Assembly (NCBI GenBank): GCA_026393175.1
Contig: JAPLAT010000097.1
Location: forward strand, 1-43,247
DNA length: 43,247 bases
Direction of reading: 5' to 3'
DNA from: Pseudonocardiales bacterium
GTDB taxonomy: Bacteria; Actinomycetota; Actinomycetes; Mycobacteriales; Pseudonocardiaceae
Of this stretch, positions 26,981 through 36,276 are shown piece after piece. Within the stretch, counting starts at the first letter, position 1. Every line of letters starts with the position of its first letter. Position numbers and translations under genes: made by a program. Below the pieces are notes generated by a model that was not told the DNA's origin, made no database searches, and was given only the letters and a program-made list of their open reading frames with translations.

Positions 26981-28838
26981 GCCGGCAGATGGATGGGCCC
27001 CGGTGGGCATCGACGAGCTGGAGCCCGCCGCTCTGGACGCGGTCCGCTACCGGGGCAACGCTCACGTCACGGCCGGACCCGGCGCGGGGAAGACAGAGTT
27101 CCTAGCCCAGCGCGCGGCCTACCTGCTGATGACCGGATGCTGCGCACCGCCGCAGCGTATCCTCGCCATCTCGTTCAAGCGGGACGCCGCCGACAACCTC
27201 GGCAAACGAGTCCGCACCCGCGTTGGCCCGGTCCTAGGCCGTCGCTTCGTCTCCATGACGTTTGACGCCTTCGCCAAGTCCCTGGTCGACCGCTTCCGGC
27301 TGCTTCTACCGCCCGAGCACCGACCCATCAGCGGCTACGAGTGGATCAAAGCGCCGAACGTGAGCGGCAAGGCCGTGATGGAGGCCCTCCGGGCGGGCTT
27401 ACCCGTGTCTAAGCAAGCAGGCCTCGACTTCGAGGTGAGAGTCCTGGGCCCGCACCGCCTGCGCGAGACGAACCACGATCAGGGCCCGCACGACGAGGAG
27501 ATCGCCGCCTGGTGGTCGAGCAACGATCCAGTCCGAACCGGGCAGTTGACCTTCTTCATGATCAATCGATTGGCGGAGCTCGCCCAACGATCGTCGCCGC
27601 CACTCGCCCGAGCCGTGCGAGCCACCTTCCCCTATGTGTTCGTCGACGAGTTCCAGGACACCACCTACGCTCAGTTCGATCTGCTCGAGTCGCTCTTCGC
27701 CGGATCTAACGTCGTCGTGACCGTCGTGGGGGACGAGAAGCAACGCATCATGGAGTGGGCTGGTGCCCGGCCGGACGCCTTCGCCACGTTCGCATCCTCC
27801 TTCGGTCCGACAGCCTTCACCCTCCGTCTGAATCGCCGGTCCGCCGCGGGCCTGGTGGCGTTGCAGCACGCTGTCGCCCTGAGCCTGGACCGTGCGTCGC
27901 CCGCCGTGGTGGCGTCGAGCGCGACCACGATCAGTGGCGATCACTCGTGGATCTGGCGGTTCGGTCGGCGACGGGAGGAGGCCGAGACGATCGCAACGTG
28001 GATCAGCGACGACATGAACGAGCGAGGGACAGCACCGGGCGACTACGCCCTGCTTGTCCGCCAGAAGTCGGAGCAGGCGGAGGCGGAGATCTCGGATGCG
28101 TTCGCGGAGGCCGGGCTGCAGGTGCGCAACGACAGCAAGGACGTGGTCGAGGGTGTCCCGCTCCAGGACCTGCTCGCCTCGCCCATCACGGGTGTGGTCC
28201 TGCCATTGCTGCGCCTGATGGCTGGCGCTCGTGACCCCGACGCCTGGACGACGGTCAGCGAGCACCTCGCCTGGCTCAAGGACGCCGAGGGCGCCGCTGA
28301 GCGGCGACAGATCTCGGAGAGTCTCGGCAGGCACGTCGACCTATGGAAGCACAGGATCGCGAGTCGTCACCCGACCGAACCGCTCGCCAGGGCACTCGTC
28401 GATCACGCAGTGCGCTACGCGGGAGGTCCGGCAGCCTTCCGCAACCTCCATCCCGCGTACCGCGACCTGTGGCTGCTGGACAGCACCGTCGACGCCCTCC
28501 GCGCGCACCTCGGGAGGTGCAGCGTCCCGCCTACATGGCCGGCTGTCTTCGACCGGTTCGCCGGACGTGACGCCGTATCGCTCCTGACCATCCACAAGAG
28601 CAAGGGCCTCGAGTACGACACCGTGATCCTGCTCGGGCTGGACGACAACACGTGGTGGAGCCATCACCCTGGTGATCGCGAGGGTGCGTCGACCCTGTTC
28701 GTTGCGCTCTCCCGTGCCAAGCAGCGCATGCTGTTCAGCCATGCTCACACTCGCGGTTCAACGGAGAAGGTGTCCGATCTGTACGAATTATTGATATCCG
28801 CGGGAGTCCACGAACGGCGTCGAGGGGACCGCGAATGA
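26973..28838 (+). CDS. gajB-like: UvrD/PcrA-like SF1 helicase, Gabija GajB-like
   Basis: VTAGPGAGKTEFLAQRAAYLL, YVFVDEFQDTTYAQFDLLESL, VVGDEKQRIMEWAGA, TIHKSKGLEYDTVILLGLDD; 8-nt overlap with the OLD gene. Confidence 0.88.
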   Translation: MPEPADGWAPVGIDELEPAALDAVRYRGNAHVTAGPGAGKTEFLAQRAAYLLMTGCCAPPQRILAISFKRDAADNLGKRVRTRVGPVLGRRFVSMTFDAFAKSLVDRFRLLLPPEHRPISGYEWIKAPNVSGKAVMEALRAGLPVSKQAGLDFEVRVLGPHRLRETNHDQGPHDEEIAAWWSSNDPVRTGQLTFFMINRLAELAQRSSPPLARAVRATFPYVFVDEFQDTTYAQFDLLESLFAGSNVVVTVVGDEKQRIMEWAGARPDAFATFASSFGPTAFTLRLNRRSAAGLVALQHAVALSLDRASPAVVASSATTISGDHSWIWRFGRRREEAETIATWISDDMNERGTAPGDYALLVRQKSEQAEAEISDAFAEAGLQVRNDSKDVVEGVPLQDLLASPITGVVLPLLRLMAGARDPDAWTTVSEHLAWLKDAEGAAERRQISESLGRHVDLWKHRIASRHPTEPLARALVDHAVRYAGGPAAFRNLHPAYRDLWLLDSTVDALRAHLGRCSVPPTWPAVFDRFAGRDAVSLLTIHKSKGLEYDTVILLGLDDNTWWSHHPGDREGASTLFVALSRAKQRMLFSHAHTRGSTEKVSDLYELLISAGVHERRRGDRE

Positions 28839-29230
28839 GTGCCCGCGACCGGCTGGTTAGGTCCTCGATGACGGCGTGGACTGCTCGGGCGCGAGAGCCG
28901 TAACTAGCTGTGACCACTTCCCCATCAAGCCGCCGACCGGGCTGAACTACTGACGATGCACCTTGCGCACCGGTGGGCAGCTCGGTGTCGTCGGTCTGGC
29001 GACCGCAGAGTCGAGCTCGTCTCAGGACCGAGTTGTGCGGCCGTGCCTCCGGTCACGGCCGTTCGCTCGCGCAGCTTTACGCTGCTGGTCGGTGACCTTG
29101 CGGCCTCACGCCCCGGGTCGGACTCCGCTCCGTTCCCAAGCCCGTCCGCCGTACGGACCCGGCCGCGCGCTAGCCGGTCGCCGGTCCGGTCGATCTCGTC
29201 GTCGACGTCGCCACGGCCAACGCCGCGCCG

Positions 29231-29557
29231 GTGTCGATGCCGCCGTCGTTGATCCGCGGAGCGGAGCTGCTCTCGCCGGGAGGCAGGATCGTGACCGTCC
29301 TGTCGACGGTGCCGCCCCGTGCCCCGCTGGTGGTGGGGAGCGCCCGGCTCCTGGTGGACGAGGCGTGCGGCCTCGGCCTTCCGCGCGAACCCGCCGAGGT
29401 CGACCGGGCCCTCACGACCCGGTTCGGGGCTGCCGCCGTCGAGCTGGTCGGTGCCATCCGCCGCCGCTGCCCGGCCGATCTCGCCGATCCGGTCCTCGGG
29501 AGCGTCCTCGTCGAACTCGCTCCCCGCGTGGTGTGCGCCTACCGGCGGACACGGTGA
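29231..29557 (+). CDS. hypothetical protein, possibly a C-terminal remnant
   Basis: Open reading extends upstream of the first start codon to a TAG at 29171; protein-like composition; no recognised domain. Confidence 0.3.
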   Translation: MSMPPSLIRGAELLSPGGRIVTVLSTVPPRAPLVVGSARLLVDEACGLGLPREPAEVDRALTTRFGAAAVELVGAIRRRCPADLADPVLGSVLVELAPRVVCAYRRTR

Positions 29558-29570
29558 CCGCCGCCGGCCG

Positions 29571-30077
29571 TCATCCCCGGAGCACCACGACGACGACGCC
29601 CCTCGCCCGTATCGCGCGCACCAGGCGCCACCAGGCCAGGGCGACGAGCAGACCGAGCAGCGGGAGAAGATGCCACAGGCCGTCACGACGCAGGTCGAAA
29701 CCCCGCGACGACGTCCGGTCCGGGCCGTGGACGGGGCGGCCGGGCAGCTCGTCGGCACCGAACGACAGGGCGTCCGCGCCCGCGTAGGAGACCGAGACCC
29801 GTGCGACCGGCCGGTCGAGGGCCGTCCAGGCCGCGAGCGCGATCCGCCAGCCCGCCACCTCCGGCGGGAGGTCACGACCGGCACCGTCCACGCACCCGTC
29901 CGCGAAGACCGTCGCCACGGGCTGCCCCGTCTCGCGATCGGTCGTCGGCCTGATCGTCAGCGTCGAGCATCCGGCCCGATCGGCCGCGCTGACCGGGACC
30001 CGCAGCGTCGTCGTGCTGACCACGGCAGCCAGCACGACGAGCACGGCGGCGGCGAGCCCGGGTCGGCAGCGGAACAT
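29571..30077 (-). CDS. secreted/membrane hypothetical protein
   Basis: N-terminal signal-like MFRCRPGLAAAVLVVLAAVV and C-terminal TM followed by basic tail. Confidence 0.55.
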   Translation of the reverse strand: MFRCRPGLAAAVLVVLAAVVSTTTLRVPVSAADRAGCSTLTIRPTTDRETGQPVATVFADGCVDGAGRDLPPEVAGWRIALAAWTALDRPVARVSVSYAGADALSFGADELPGRPVHGPDRTSSRGFDLRRDGLWHLLPLLGLLVALAWWRLVRAIRARGVVVVVLRG

Positions 30078-30189
30078 CCCGTGAGCCTCCGGGTTGCACC
30101 GGCTCGTCGGCAACCGACGCCGGACCGACCTGTGGACAGTCCGCTCGACGGACGGTGCCCGAACCCCGCATCCGGCGGCACCGTGCACG

Positions 30190-30795
30190 CTAGGCCGAGT
30201 AGCTGACATGGACGTGGTCGTAGTGCCCGCCGGTCGCATCGGTCGCGTCGTAGACCCCGCCGCCGGTGTACGGGCGCCCCCAGCCGCCGCGGTCGGGAGT
30301 CGTGGGTGACCAGAAGCGGCCCTGCCAGATGAGGTACTTGACGCGTAGCGTGTCGGCGTGGGCGCGGAGCCAGTCGGCGAGGGCCCAGCCGTTCGCGAGG
30401 TCCTGCCCGGAGGGGAAGACACCGGCGGCGGTGGGGAAGTAGTCGCAGGCACGGCCGCGGGGGTGGTCGCTGCTCGGGTTCCAGGCGTGAGCGTCCCAGC
30501 AGCCCGCGGAACGGATCGGCCGTCCCGGGCCGGGCGCGCCGAAGACGCGGACGACCTCGTCGTGCGCGTGGCGGGTGGCGGGGGTGAGGCAGCGGCCGCC
30601 CGTGGGGTCGGCGACCGTGCAGCCGCTGTTGTCGCCCGGGAACGGGACGGGTGCGGCGAGGTTCCCGACCGCCGCGACGGTGCCGTCGTCGATGCCGGCG
30701 GGCCCGGGCAGGGTGCCCAGGAGGGCGCCGATGAGCAGCAGGGGCAGCAGCAGGGTGGCGACGAGCCCGCCGGTGCCGAGCAGGACGGTGCGCAC
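30190..30795 (-). CDS. ARB_07466-like / peptidase-fold exported protein of the conjugation module
   Basis: N-terminal TM; CWDAHAWNPSSDHPRGRACDYFP...NGWALADWLRAHAD...YLIWQGRFW...GHYDHVHVSYS. Confidence 0.75.
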   Translation of the reverse strand: MRTVLLGTGGLVATLLLPLLLIGALLGTLPGPAGIDDGTVAAVGNLAAPVPFPGDNSGCTVADPTGGRCLTPATRHAHDEVVRVFGAPGPGRPIRSAGCWDAHAWNPSSDHPRGRACDYFPTAAGVFPSGQDLANGWALADWLRAHADTLRVKYLIWQGRFWSPTTPDRGGWGRPYTGGGVYDATDATGGHYDHVHVSYSA

Positions 30796-30809
30796 AGCGG
30801 GACCGGTGG

Positions 30810-31319
30810 TCAGGTCGGGGACCGGGTGGGCAGGGTGGGCACCGGGGTGTGCGTGGTGATGGAGCGGTAGCGCTCGTTGTGAGCGCAGTCGGCGAACGGG
30901 CCGACGGGGGAGAGGAGCTCGCGCAGGCAGGGGTCGAGGTGGTCGCGGATCCAGACCGACAGCGCGGTCCCGGGCTCGGCGGCGAGTTCGGTCCAGGCGC
31001 GGAACAGGGCTTCGAAGCGGAAGACGGCCTCGGTGTGCTCCCACCAGACGGGGCACCAGGTCAACTCACCGCGCAGCGGACGGGCGACCATCGAGGTGAC
31101 GTGGCTGTGCACCCAGACGACGAGGTCGTCGATGGCGATCGTGAGGTCGAGGTGGGCGTCGTCGATCTCGCCGTCCTCGCCGCCGTCGGCGCGGCCGGGC
31201 GGGTCGGGTGCGCCGTTGAGCAGCTCGTCGAGCAGGTCGCTCTGGTAGGCGCGCCAGGCCTCGAGGGCCTCGACGCGGGCGGCGAGCTCGGCGACGAGTC
31301 GGGCTGCGGGGTCGGTCAT
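30810..31319 (-). CDS. DUF4913-like protein
   Basis: LVVWVHSHVTSMVARPLRGELTWCPVWWEHTEAVFRFEALFRAWTEL. Confidence 0.65.
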   Translation of the reverse strand: MTDPAARLVAELAARVEALEAWRAYQSDLLDELLNGAPDPPGRADGGEDGEIDDAHLDLTIAIDDLVVWVHSHVTSMVARPLRGELTWCPVWWEHTEAVFRFEALFRAWTELAAEPGTALSVWIRDHLDPCLRELLSPVGPFADCAHNERYRSITTHTPVPTLPTRSPT

Positions 31320-33178
31320 CGCGGGACTCCCGGAGTGCTGTCGGCGGGGCGGTTGACGGGGTTGTCGGGGCCGAGGGCCGCGACGGCCGAGCGCCGCAGC
31401 TCGCTCAGAGCGGTGTCGGCGTAGGCGGCGATGTCGGTGTGGTGGTGTTCGCGGTACCAGGGATGGAGCCGGCCGAGGGCGGCCTTGCGGCCGGTGGTGA
31501 GCAGGACGGCGTGGTCGCGGGTGATCGCGCGCAGGGCGGAGGCGGGCAGGATCGGTTCGCGGGCCCGGGCGTACTGCCGGGACACGCGGGTGCGGTCGAC
31601 GCTGGTGGAGACGCGTTCGACGTGGTGGTCGCCGATCAGTCCGGAGAGGCGTTGCAGGAAGGCGTGGTCGTCGACGCCGGCGCCGACGAGCTTGACGGTG
31701 GCCGCGGACCAGAGGGCCTGCATGCCCTGCTCGCCCCAGACCCCGGCGCCCTGCTGGTAGCTCTGCAGCATAGTGAGGACCTGGATGCCGCGTGAGCCGT
31801 AGTGGCTGTAGAGCTGGGGCAGGGCGCGGATGGGGCAGATGTTGGCAGCCTCGTCGAGAACGGCGACGACGGGTGGTTCGAGCCGTCCGCCTTCGGCCTG
31901 GGCGAGGAGTTCGGCGATCTCCAGGACGCGGTCGACCAGGGCGGTGACGACGGGTGCGGCGGTGCCGGCGCCCTCCTTGGACAGCAGGTGCAGGGTGGCG
32001 GGGCCGCGGCGGGCGGCGGCGAGCAGGTCCCACAGGTCCAGCTCGACGGGCCCGGCGCCGTCGGCCGGCGGGGTGCGCCAGGTGTCGGGCGGGGTGATCC
32101 AGCGCATGATCCGCTCGCTGGTCAGGGCCTTGGTGGCGGTGCGGGCGGTCTGGTAGATGCCCTTGGTGGTGACGTCGGCGCCGGTGAGGGTGGCCTCGAG
32201 GTCGGCGGCCTCGGTGGCGGCGCCGGCGTGGTCGAGGGCGGCGATGGCGCCGCGCTGGCCGGGTTGCAGCCAGTCCACGACCTGGCGCATCGACCCGCCG
32301 GAGACGGCGGCGGCGAGCAGGGTGGCGGTGAGGATCTGCTCGGCGGCGGCGTGGAAGAAGGGGTCCTTGCGCTCGCCGGCGATGGTGCCGACGAAGTGCC
32401 CGGCGAGGCGGGCGGCGGCCTCGACGCGCTCGGCGGGGTCGGCGTCGGCGATGGAGCGCAGGGGGTTCCACCACCAGTGCTGCGGGGCGTGGGCGATGCG
32501 CTGGGGGTCGAAGGTCCACACCGGCCCGGCGACGCCGCGCATGCCGGTGGTCAGCGCCCACAGGTCGGCCTTGTTGCTGGTGGCGACGGCGAGGCCGGGG
32601 GCGGCGAGGACGGTCGGCACGGCGATGGCGCTGGTCTTGTTCGACCGGGGCCCCATGACGACCAGCGCGACGTCCTCCCACGACATCGACACCGGCCGAC
32701 CGTCGACCGACAGCAGGCGCAGCCCCGCCCCATCGTCGTCGAGGTCCGCGGCGGCCGGGCGCAGCGTCCGGGCCCGGGCGAGGGCCCTCGCGCCGGTGAG
32801 GTCGCCGAGTTCGTGACGGCGCAGCAGCGACCGCCGAGGAACCCCCGGCTCGTGCAGTCGTCCGATCCCGATCGCGGCGGCGACGACTGCGGCGATCTCG
32901 ACCACCACGGTGGCGGCGAGGACGAGGTGGAACACCGGCTCGCTGGCGCCCGGGGCGAGCACCGCGCCCGGCCCGTCACGCAGCAGCACCACCACCGAGC
33001 CCGGGTCGAGGCCGCCGCCCGGGGCGGTGGACCGGGCCGGCGTCCAGTGGCCGGTGCCGACCGTGGCGGCCAGCCCGGCCGCCAGCCACACGTCGGCGAC
33101 CAGCGCGGCTGCGGCGGCCATGGCACCGAGCAGCAGCAGCGGTGCGGCTGCTCCACGCAGGGGCGCCGTGCTCGTCAC
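31316..33178 (-). CDS. VirD4/TraG-type coupling protein
   Basis: N-terminal TMs; ALVVMGPRSNKTSAIAVPTVL, ...PVVAVLDEAANICPIRALPQLYSHYGSRGIQVLTMLQSYQQG. Confidence 0.85.
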   Translation of the reverse strand: MTSTAPLRGAAAPLLLLGAMAAAAALVADVWLAAGLAATVGTGHWTPARSTAPGGGLDPGSVVVLLRDGPGAVLAPGASEPVFHLVLAATVVVEIAAVVAAAIGIGRLHEPGVPRRSLLRRHELGDLTGARALARARTLRPAAADLDDDGAGLRLLSVDGRPVSMSWEDVALVVMGPRSNKTSAIAVPTVLAAPGLAVATSNKADLWALTTGMRGVAGPVWTFDPQRIAHAPQHWWWNPLRSIADADPAERVEAAARLAGHFVGTIAGERKDPFFHAAAEQILTATLLAAAVSGGSMRQVVDWLQPGQRGAIAALDHAGAATEAADLEATLTGADVTTKGIYQTARTATKALTSERIMRWITPPDTWRTPPADGAGPVELDLWDLLAAARRGPATLHLLSKEGAGTAAPVVTALVDRVLEIAELLAQAEGGRLEPPVVAVLDEAANICPIRALPQLYSHYGSRGIQVLTMLQSYQQGAGVWGEQGMQALWSAATVKLVGAGVDDHAFLQRLSGLIGDHHVERVSTSVDRTRVSRQYARAREPILPASALRAITRDHAVLLTTGRKAALGRLHPWYREHHHTDIAAYADTALSELRRSAVAALGPDNPVNRPADSTPGVPR

Positions 33179-34731
33179 GTGCCCCTCCCGGTGCGGCGCC
33201 TGCGGGACGGGGGTGACGTCGCGCCTGCGGCAGGATCGGGATCGGCGCCGACCGCCCCGGCACCGGCACCCGTGAAGGCCCGGTCGGTGTCGTGCAGCGC
33301 GATCTCGCTCGGGGTGAGGGTGAGAGCGATCGGGAGACCGACGCGCTGCCCCGACTTGATCAGGTACTTGCCGCGGCCGGGGTGGCGGTGTCCGGCGTGC
33401 CAGGTGGGTGGGGCAGCCCAGGAGGTGATCAGCGCGGCTTCCCCGTCGGACAGCGAGGTGATGCGCCGGAGCCCGTCGAGCTCGGCCTCGGCCATGCCGC
33501 CCAGGACGAGGACGCCGTTGCGGGAGGCCAGGCCGCGGGCCTTCGCGCGGTCGGCCTCGGTGGGGAGGGCGTCGAGGTCGTCGAGGGAGTGGGTGACCTG
33601 GAAGGACACGATGCCGCGGTGGCGGCCGAGGCGCGTGATGCGGTCGGAGCGCTCGACCAGGCCGGGCGCGACCCGCAGGGCGCGCCACAGCTCGTCCTGG
33701 ACCTGGACGACGTTGCGCGGCCGGTCGCCGTGGGCGGTTGCGTCGGCGAGTGCGGCGGACCAGGCCCACGAGCACAGCATCGCTGCCGCGACCACGTCGT
33801 CGGCGTCGTCGTCGAGCGCGGAGATGTCGAGCGACAGGGCGGGGGTGTCGGGGTTGAACCGGGCGGTGGAGGGGCGGTCGAAGATGCCGCGCAGGGTCCC
33901 GTCGCACAGCAGCCCGAGTGCGTTGACCAGCGCACGGGTGGTCCGCCGGTACTCCAGGTCGTCCGCCGCCGCGGTGATCGTCATCAGCGGGGCGGCGGCG
34001 GACAGCAGGACGGCGAGGACGTCGGGGATGAGCGGCTCGCGGGCACCGGCGGTGGTCACCGCCAGGTCCAGGGCGGCGCCGAGCAGGCGGCGCTCGGTGA
34101 CGTCGGGTTCGTCACAGCGCACGATCGTGATCAGCGCCTCCAGCAGTGACAGGCGGCGGGACCGCAGGGTCTCGACCAGTCGGGTGCGCTGCTCGGCCGG
34201 GGCCCGGGTGAGCGCGGTGCGCAGGGGGCCGGCGTCGAGCGGGTTGAGGGAGTGCAGGCCGCGGCCGAGGTGCCACACCGCGCCGCCCAGCGCGGTGACG
34301 AGCGGGGTGTACTCGCCCTTGACGTCGCCGGGCACGACCGCGCGCATGCCGAAGGCGACGAGCCCGGCGAGCATCCGCTTAGTGATCGAGGACTTCCCGA
34401 TCCCGGGTTGACCCTGCACCCAGACCCCGGTGTTGGACACCAGCCCGGTCCGCAACCAGTGCGCCGGGTCCAGGCCGACGGGTTCGGCGGTGTGCAGGTG
34501 GCGTCCGACCGGGACCCCTCGGACGTCCCCGCCCGACGCGGTGGCGAACGGGAACAGCCCGCACAGCTGGCTGGTGGTCCCGGCGAACCGCGCACCGGGC
34601 TCGACGTGCCCGGCTCGTCCGCCCCCGCGGACCGGCCGTCCCCACGACCGCGGCACCGGCCCTGCGTCGCGTCCTGGAGACCCGGTGGGCGGGTCCGGTG
34701 GCCGTCCGTCGGCCGGTTCGCTGCTTCTCAT
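33175..34731 (-). CDS. VirB4-like conjugation ATPase
   Basis: VWVQGQPGIGKSSITKRMLAGLVAFGMRAVVPGDVKGEYTPLV; VQDELWRAL; GIVSFQVTHSLDDLDAL. Confidence 0.8.
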   Translation of the reverse strand: MRSSEPADGRPPDPPTGSPGRDAGPVPRSWGRPVRGGGRAGHVEPGARFAGTTSQLCGLFPFATASGGDVRGVPVGRHLHTAEPVGLDPAHWLRTGLVSNTGVWVQGQPGIGKSSITKRMLAGLVAFGMRAVVPGDVKGEYTPLVTALGGAVWHLGRGLHSLNPLDAGPLRTALTRAPAEQRTRLVETLRSRRLSLLEALITIVRCDEPDVTERRLLGAALDLAVTTAGAREPLIPDVLAVLLSAAAPLMTITAAADDLEYRRTTRALVNALGLLCDGTLRGIFDRPSTARFNPDTPALSLDISALDDDADDVVAAAMLCSWAWSAALADATAHGDRPRNVVQVQDELWRALRVAPGLVERSDRITRLGRHRGIVSFQVTHSLDDLDALPTEADRAKARGLASRNGVLVLGGMAEAELDGLRRITSLSDGEAALITSWAAPPTWHAGHRHPGRGKYLIKSGQRVGLPIALTLTPSEIALHDTDRAFTGAGAGAVGADPDPAAGATSPPSRRRRTGRGT

Positions 34732-34761
34732 CGGACCTCCGTTCGTGCGTCGTGGTGGTGG

Positions 34762-36276
34762 TCAGCGCCGGCGGCGGCTGGTGAGGTCGCCGGGGTCGAT
34801 CCCGATGCCGAGACCGGCGGCGAAGGCGGCGGCCTGGGCGCCGCGGAGGCGGCGCAGCCGGAGCTTGGCCTGGCCGGCGCGCTGCTCGACGTCGGCCACG
34901 GCGGCTGCGAGGTGGTCGTCCCGGGTGACGGTGGTCGTGACGTAGACGGTGAAGCGGCCCAGGCCCGCGCCCGCCGCCTCCTCGCGGGCAGACTGGACGG
35001 CGCGGGCGCGGTCGTCGCGTTCGCGCTGGGTCTCGTCGCGCCGGGTCCGCTCGGCCCAGGCACGACGCACCTGCCCGGAGGTGATCTCGTTCTCCACCCG
35101 CGCGGCGGCCTGCTCGGCGGGATAGGGCTGGTAGAGCCAGGTGACCCGCCGCGGGAACGCGCCAGGCGCGAGCAGCGGGGCCAGCACTGAGGCCGTGACG
35201 GCCTGGCGCGGGGCCTCCCGCAGCCCCCAGGTGACCGACAGGCCGCCCTCGTGGCGGTAGTGCTCCCACCGCTCCCGCGCCGCGACCGGGCCGGCGTCGG
35301 CCCACGCCAGCACCTCGGGAGCCTCACGATCGCGCCAGGCGTCGGGCGTGCGCCCCTCCCGGGTGGTGAGGCGGGAGAGCTCGGGGCGCACCTCCGGGTC
35401 GAAGGCGGCCCGGATCCGGCCGGCGAGCCAACCGGTGCTCGCCCGGCCCAGGATGGCGACCCCGCAGGCGGCCAGCTGGTTCTCCACGGCCGGGAGCCGC
35501 CGTCCGACCTCCACCGCCGAGGCGAGCAGGTCGGTCGGCCGGGGTGTCGCACGGTTCGGGTCGAGGCAGAGCGCGACACGGGTGTCGGTCTCCGCGGTCG
35601 TCGCCGGGGCCAGTTCGGCGAGTTCGGACATGATCCGCGCCGCCAGTGTCGGGGCGGCCGGGTCCATCGCCGCCGCAAGGTGGTCGCGCACGCTGGTGCC
35701 GCCGGTGGGGGCGGTGTCCACAGTGACCGACAGGTGCCGCACCAGCGGTGCGTAGCCGAGGTCGGCCAGCAGGGCGCCCCAGGCGGCGACCCAGCCGTCG
35801 GCCCGGTCGGGGTCGGCTAGGTCCAGGCCGATGGGGGAGCAGCGCAGGACCGCGGTCAACGTGCCGGTACGGCGGTGCCACAGCAGCGCGTGCCGCCCGC
35901 CGCGGCCGTCGTCGACCTCGACCGGGCACAGCGGCGCCAGCACGCCCGGGAGGTCCGCCCCGCGGGGATGTTCGGTCAGCACGCCGCCCGACCACTCGGT
36001 CCATCCCGCCGCCCGGGCACGGCCGAACCGTGCCCGCCGCACGACGACGTCGGCCAGGCTGATCCCGCCGACCCGCACCACCGTCGCGCCGATCACCACC
36101 GGCGATACCGCGAACAGCGGCAGCGCGGCGGGCGGGAACACCGACACAGCCAGCAGCGGCGCCAGGACCGCGCCGAACACCACGACCGTCGCCGTCGTCG
36201 ACAGCGAACCGACGCCCCAGCCCCGCTCGGCCCGCCAGTTCCCGTACAGCCGCGGGCCCGGCACCCGGTCGCTCAC
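34762..36276 (-). CDS. SCO6880-family conjugation protein
   Basis: GTG start VSDRVPGPRLYGNWRAERGWGVGSLS..., TM pair then large cytosolic domain; lies directly upstream of VirB4-like ATPase. Confidence 0.75.
   Translation of the reverse strand: MSDRVPGPRLYGNWRAERGWGVGSLSTTATVVVFGAVLAPLLAVSVFPPAALPLFAVSPVVIGATVVRVGGISLADVVVRRARFGRARAAGWTEWSGGVLTEHPRGADLPGVLAPLCPVEVDDGRGGRHALLWHRRTGTLTAVLRCSPIGLDLADPDRADGWVAAWGALLADLGYAPLVRHLSVTVDTAPTGGTSVRDHLAAAMDPAAPTLAARIMSELAELAPATTAETDTRVALCLDPNRATPRPTDLLASAVEVGRRLPAVENQLAACGVAILGRASTGWLAGRIRAAFDPEVRPELSRLTTREGRTPDAWRDREAPEVLAWADAGPVAARERWEHYRHEGGLSVTWGLREAPRQAVTASVLAPLLAPGAFPRRVTWLYQPYPAEQAAARVENEITSGQVRRAWAERTRRDETQRERDDRARAVQSAREEAAGAGLGRFTVYVTTTVTRDDHLAAAVADVEQRAGQAKLRLRRLRGAQAAAFAAGLGIGIDPGDLTSRRRR

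Noticed and set aside
25604-27010. 468-aa minus-strand ORF opposite the OLD nuclease
   Set aside because: Antisense mirror frame; the plus-strand OLD/TOPRIM motifs are clear.
31802-34411. 869-aa plus-strand ORF opposite VirD4/VirB4-like genes
   Set aside because: Low-complexity Gly/Asp/Arg-rich mirror frame; opposite strand has clear conjugation ATPases.
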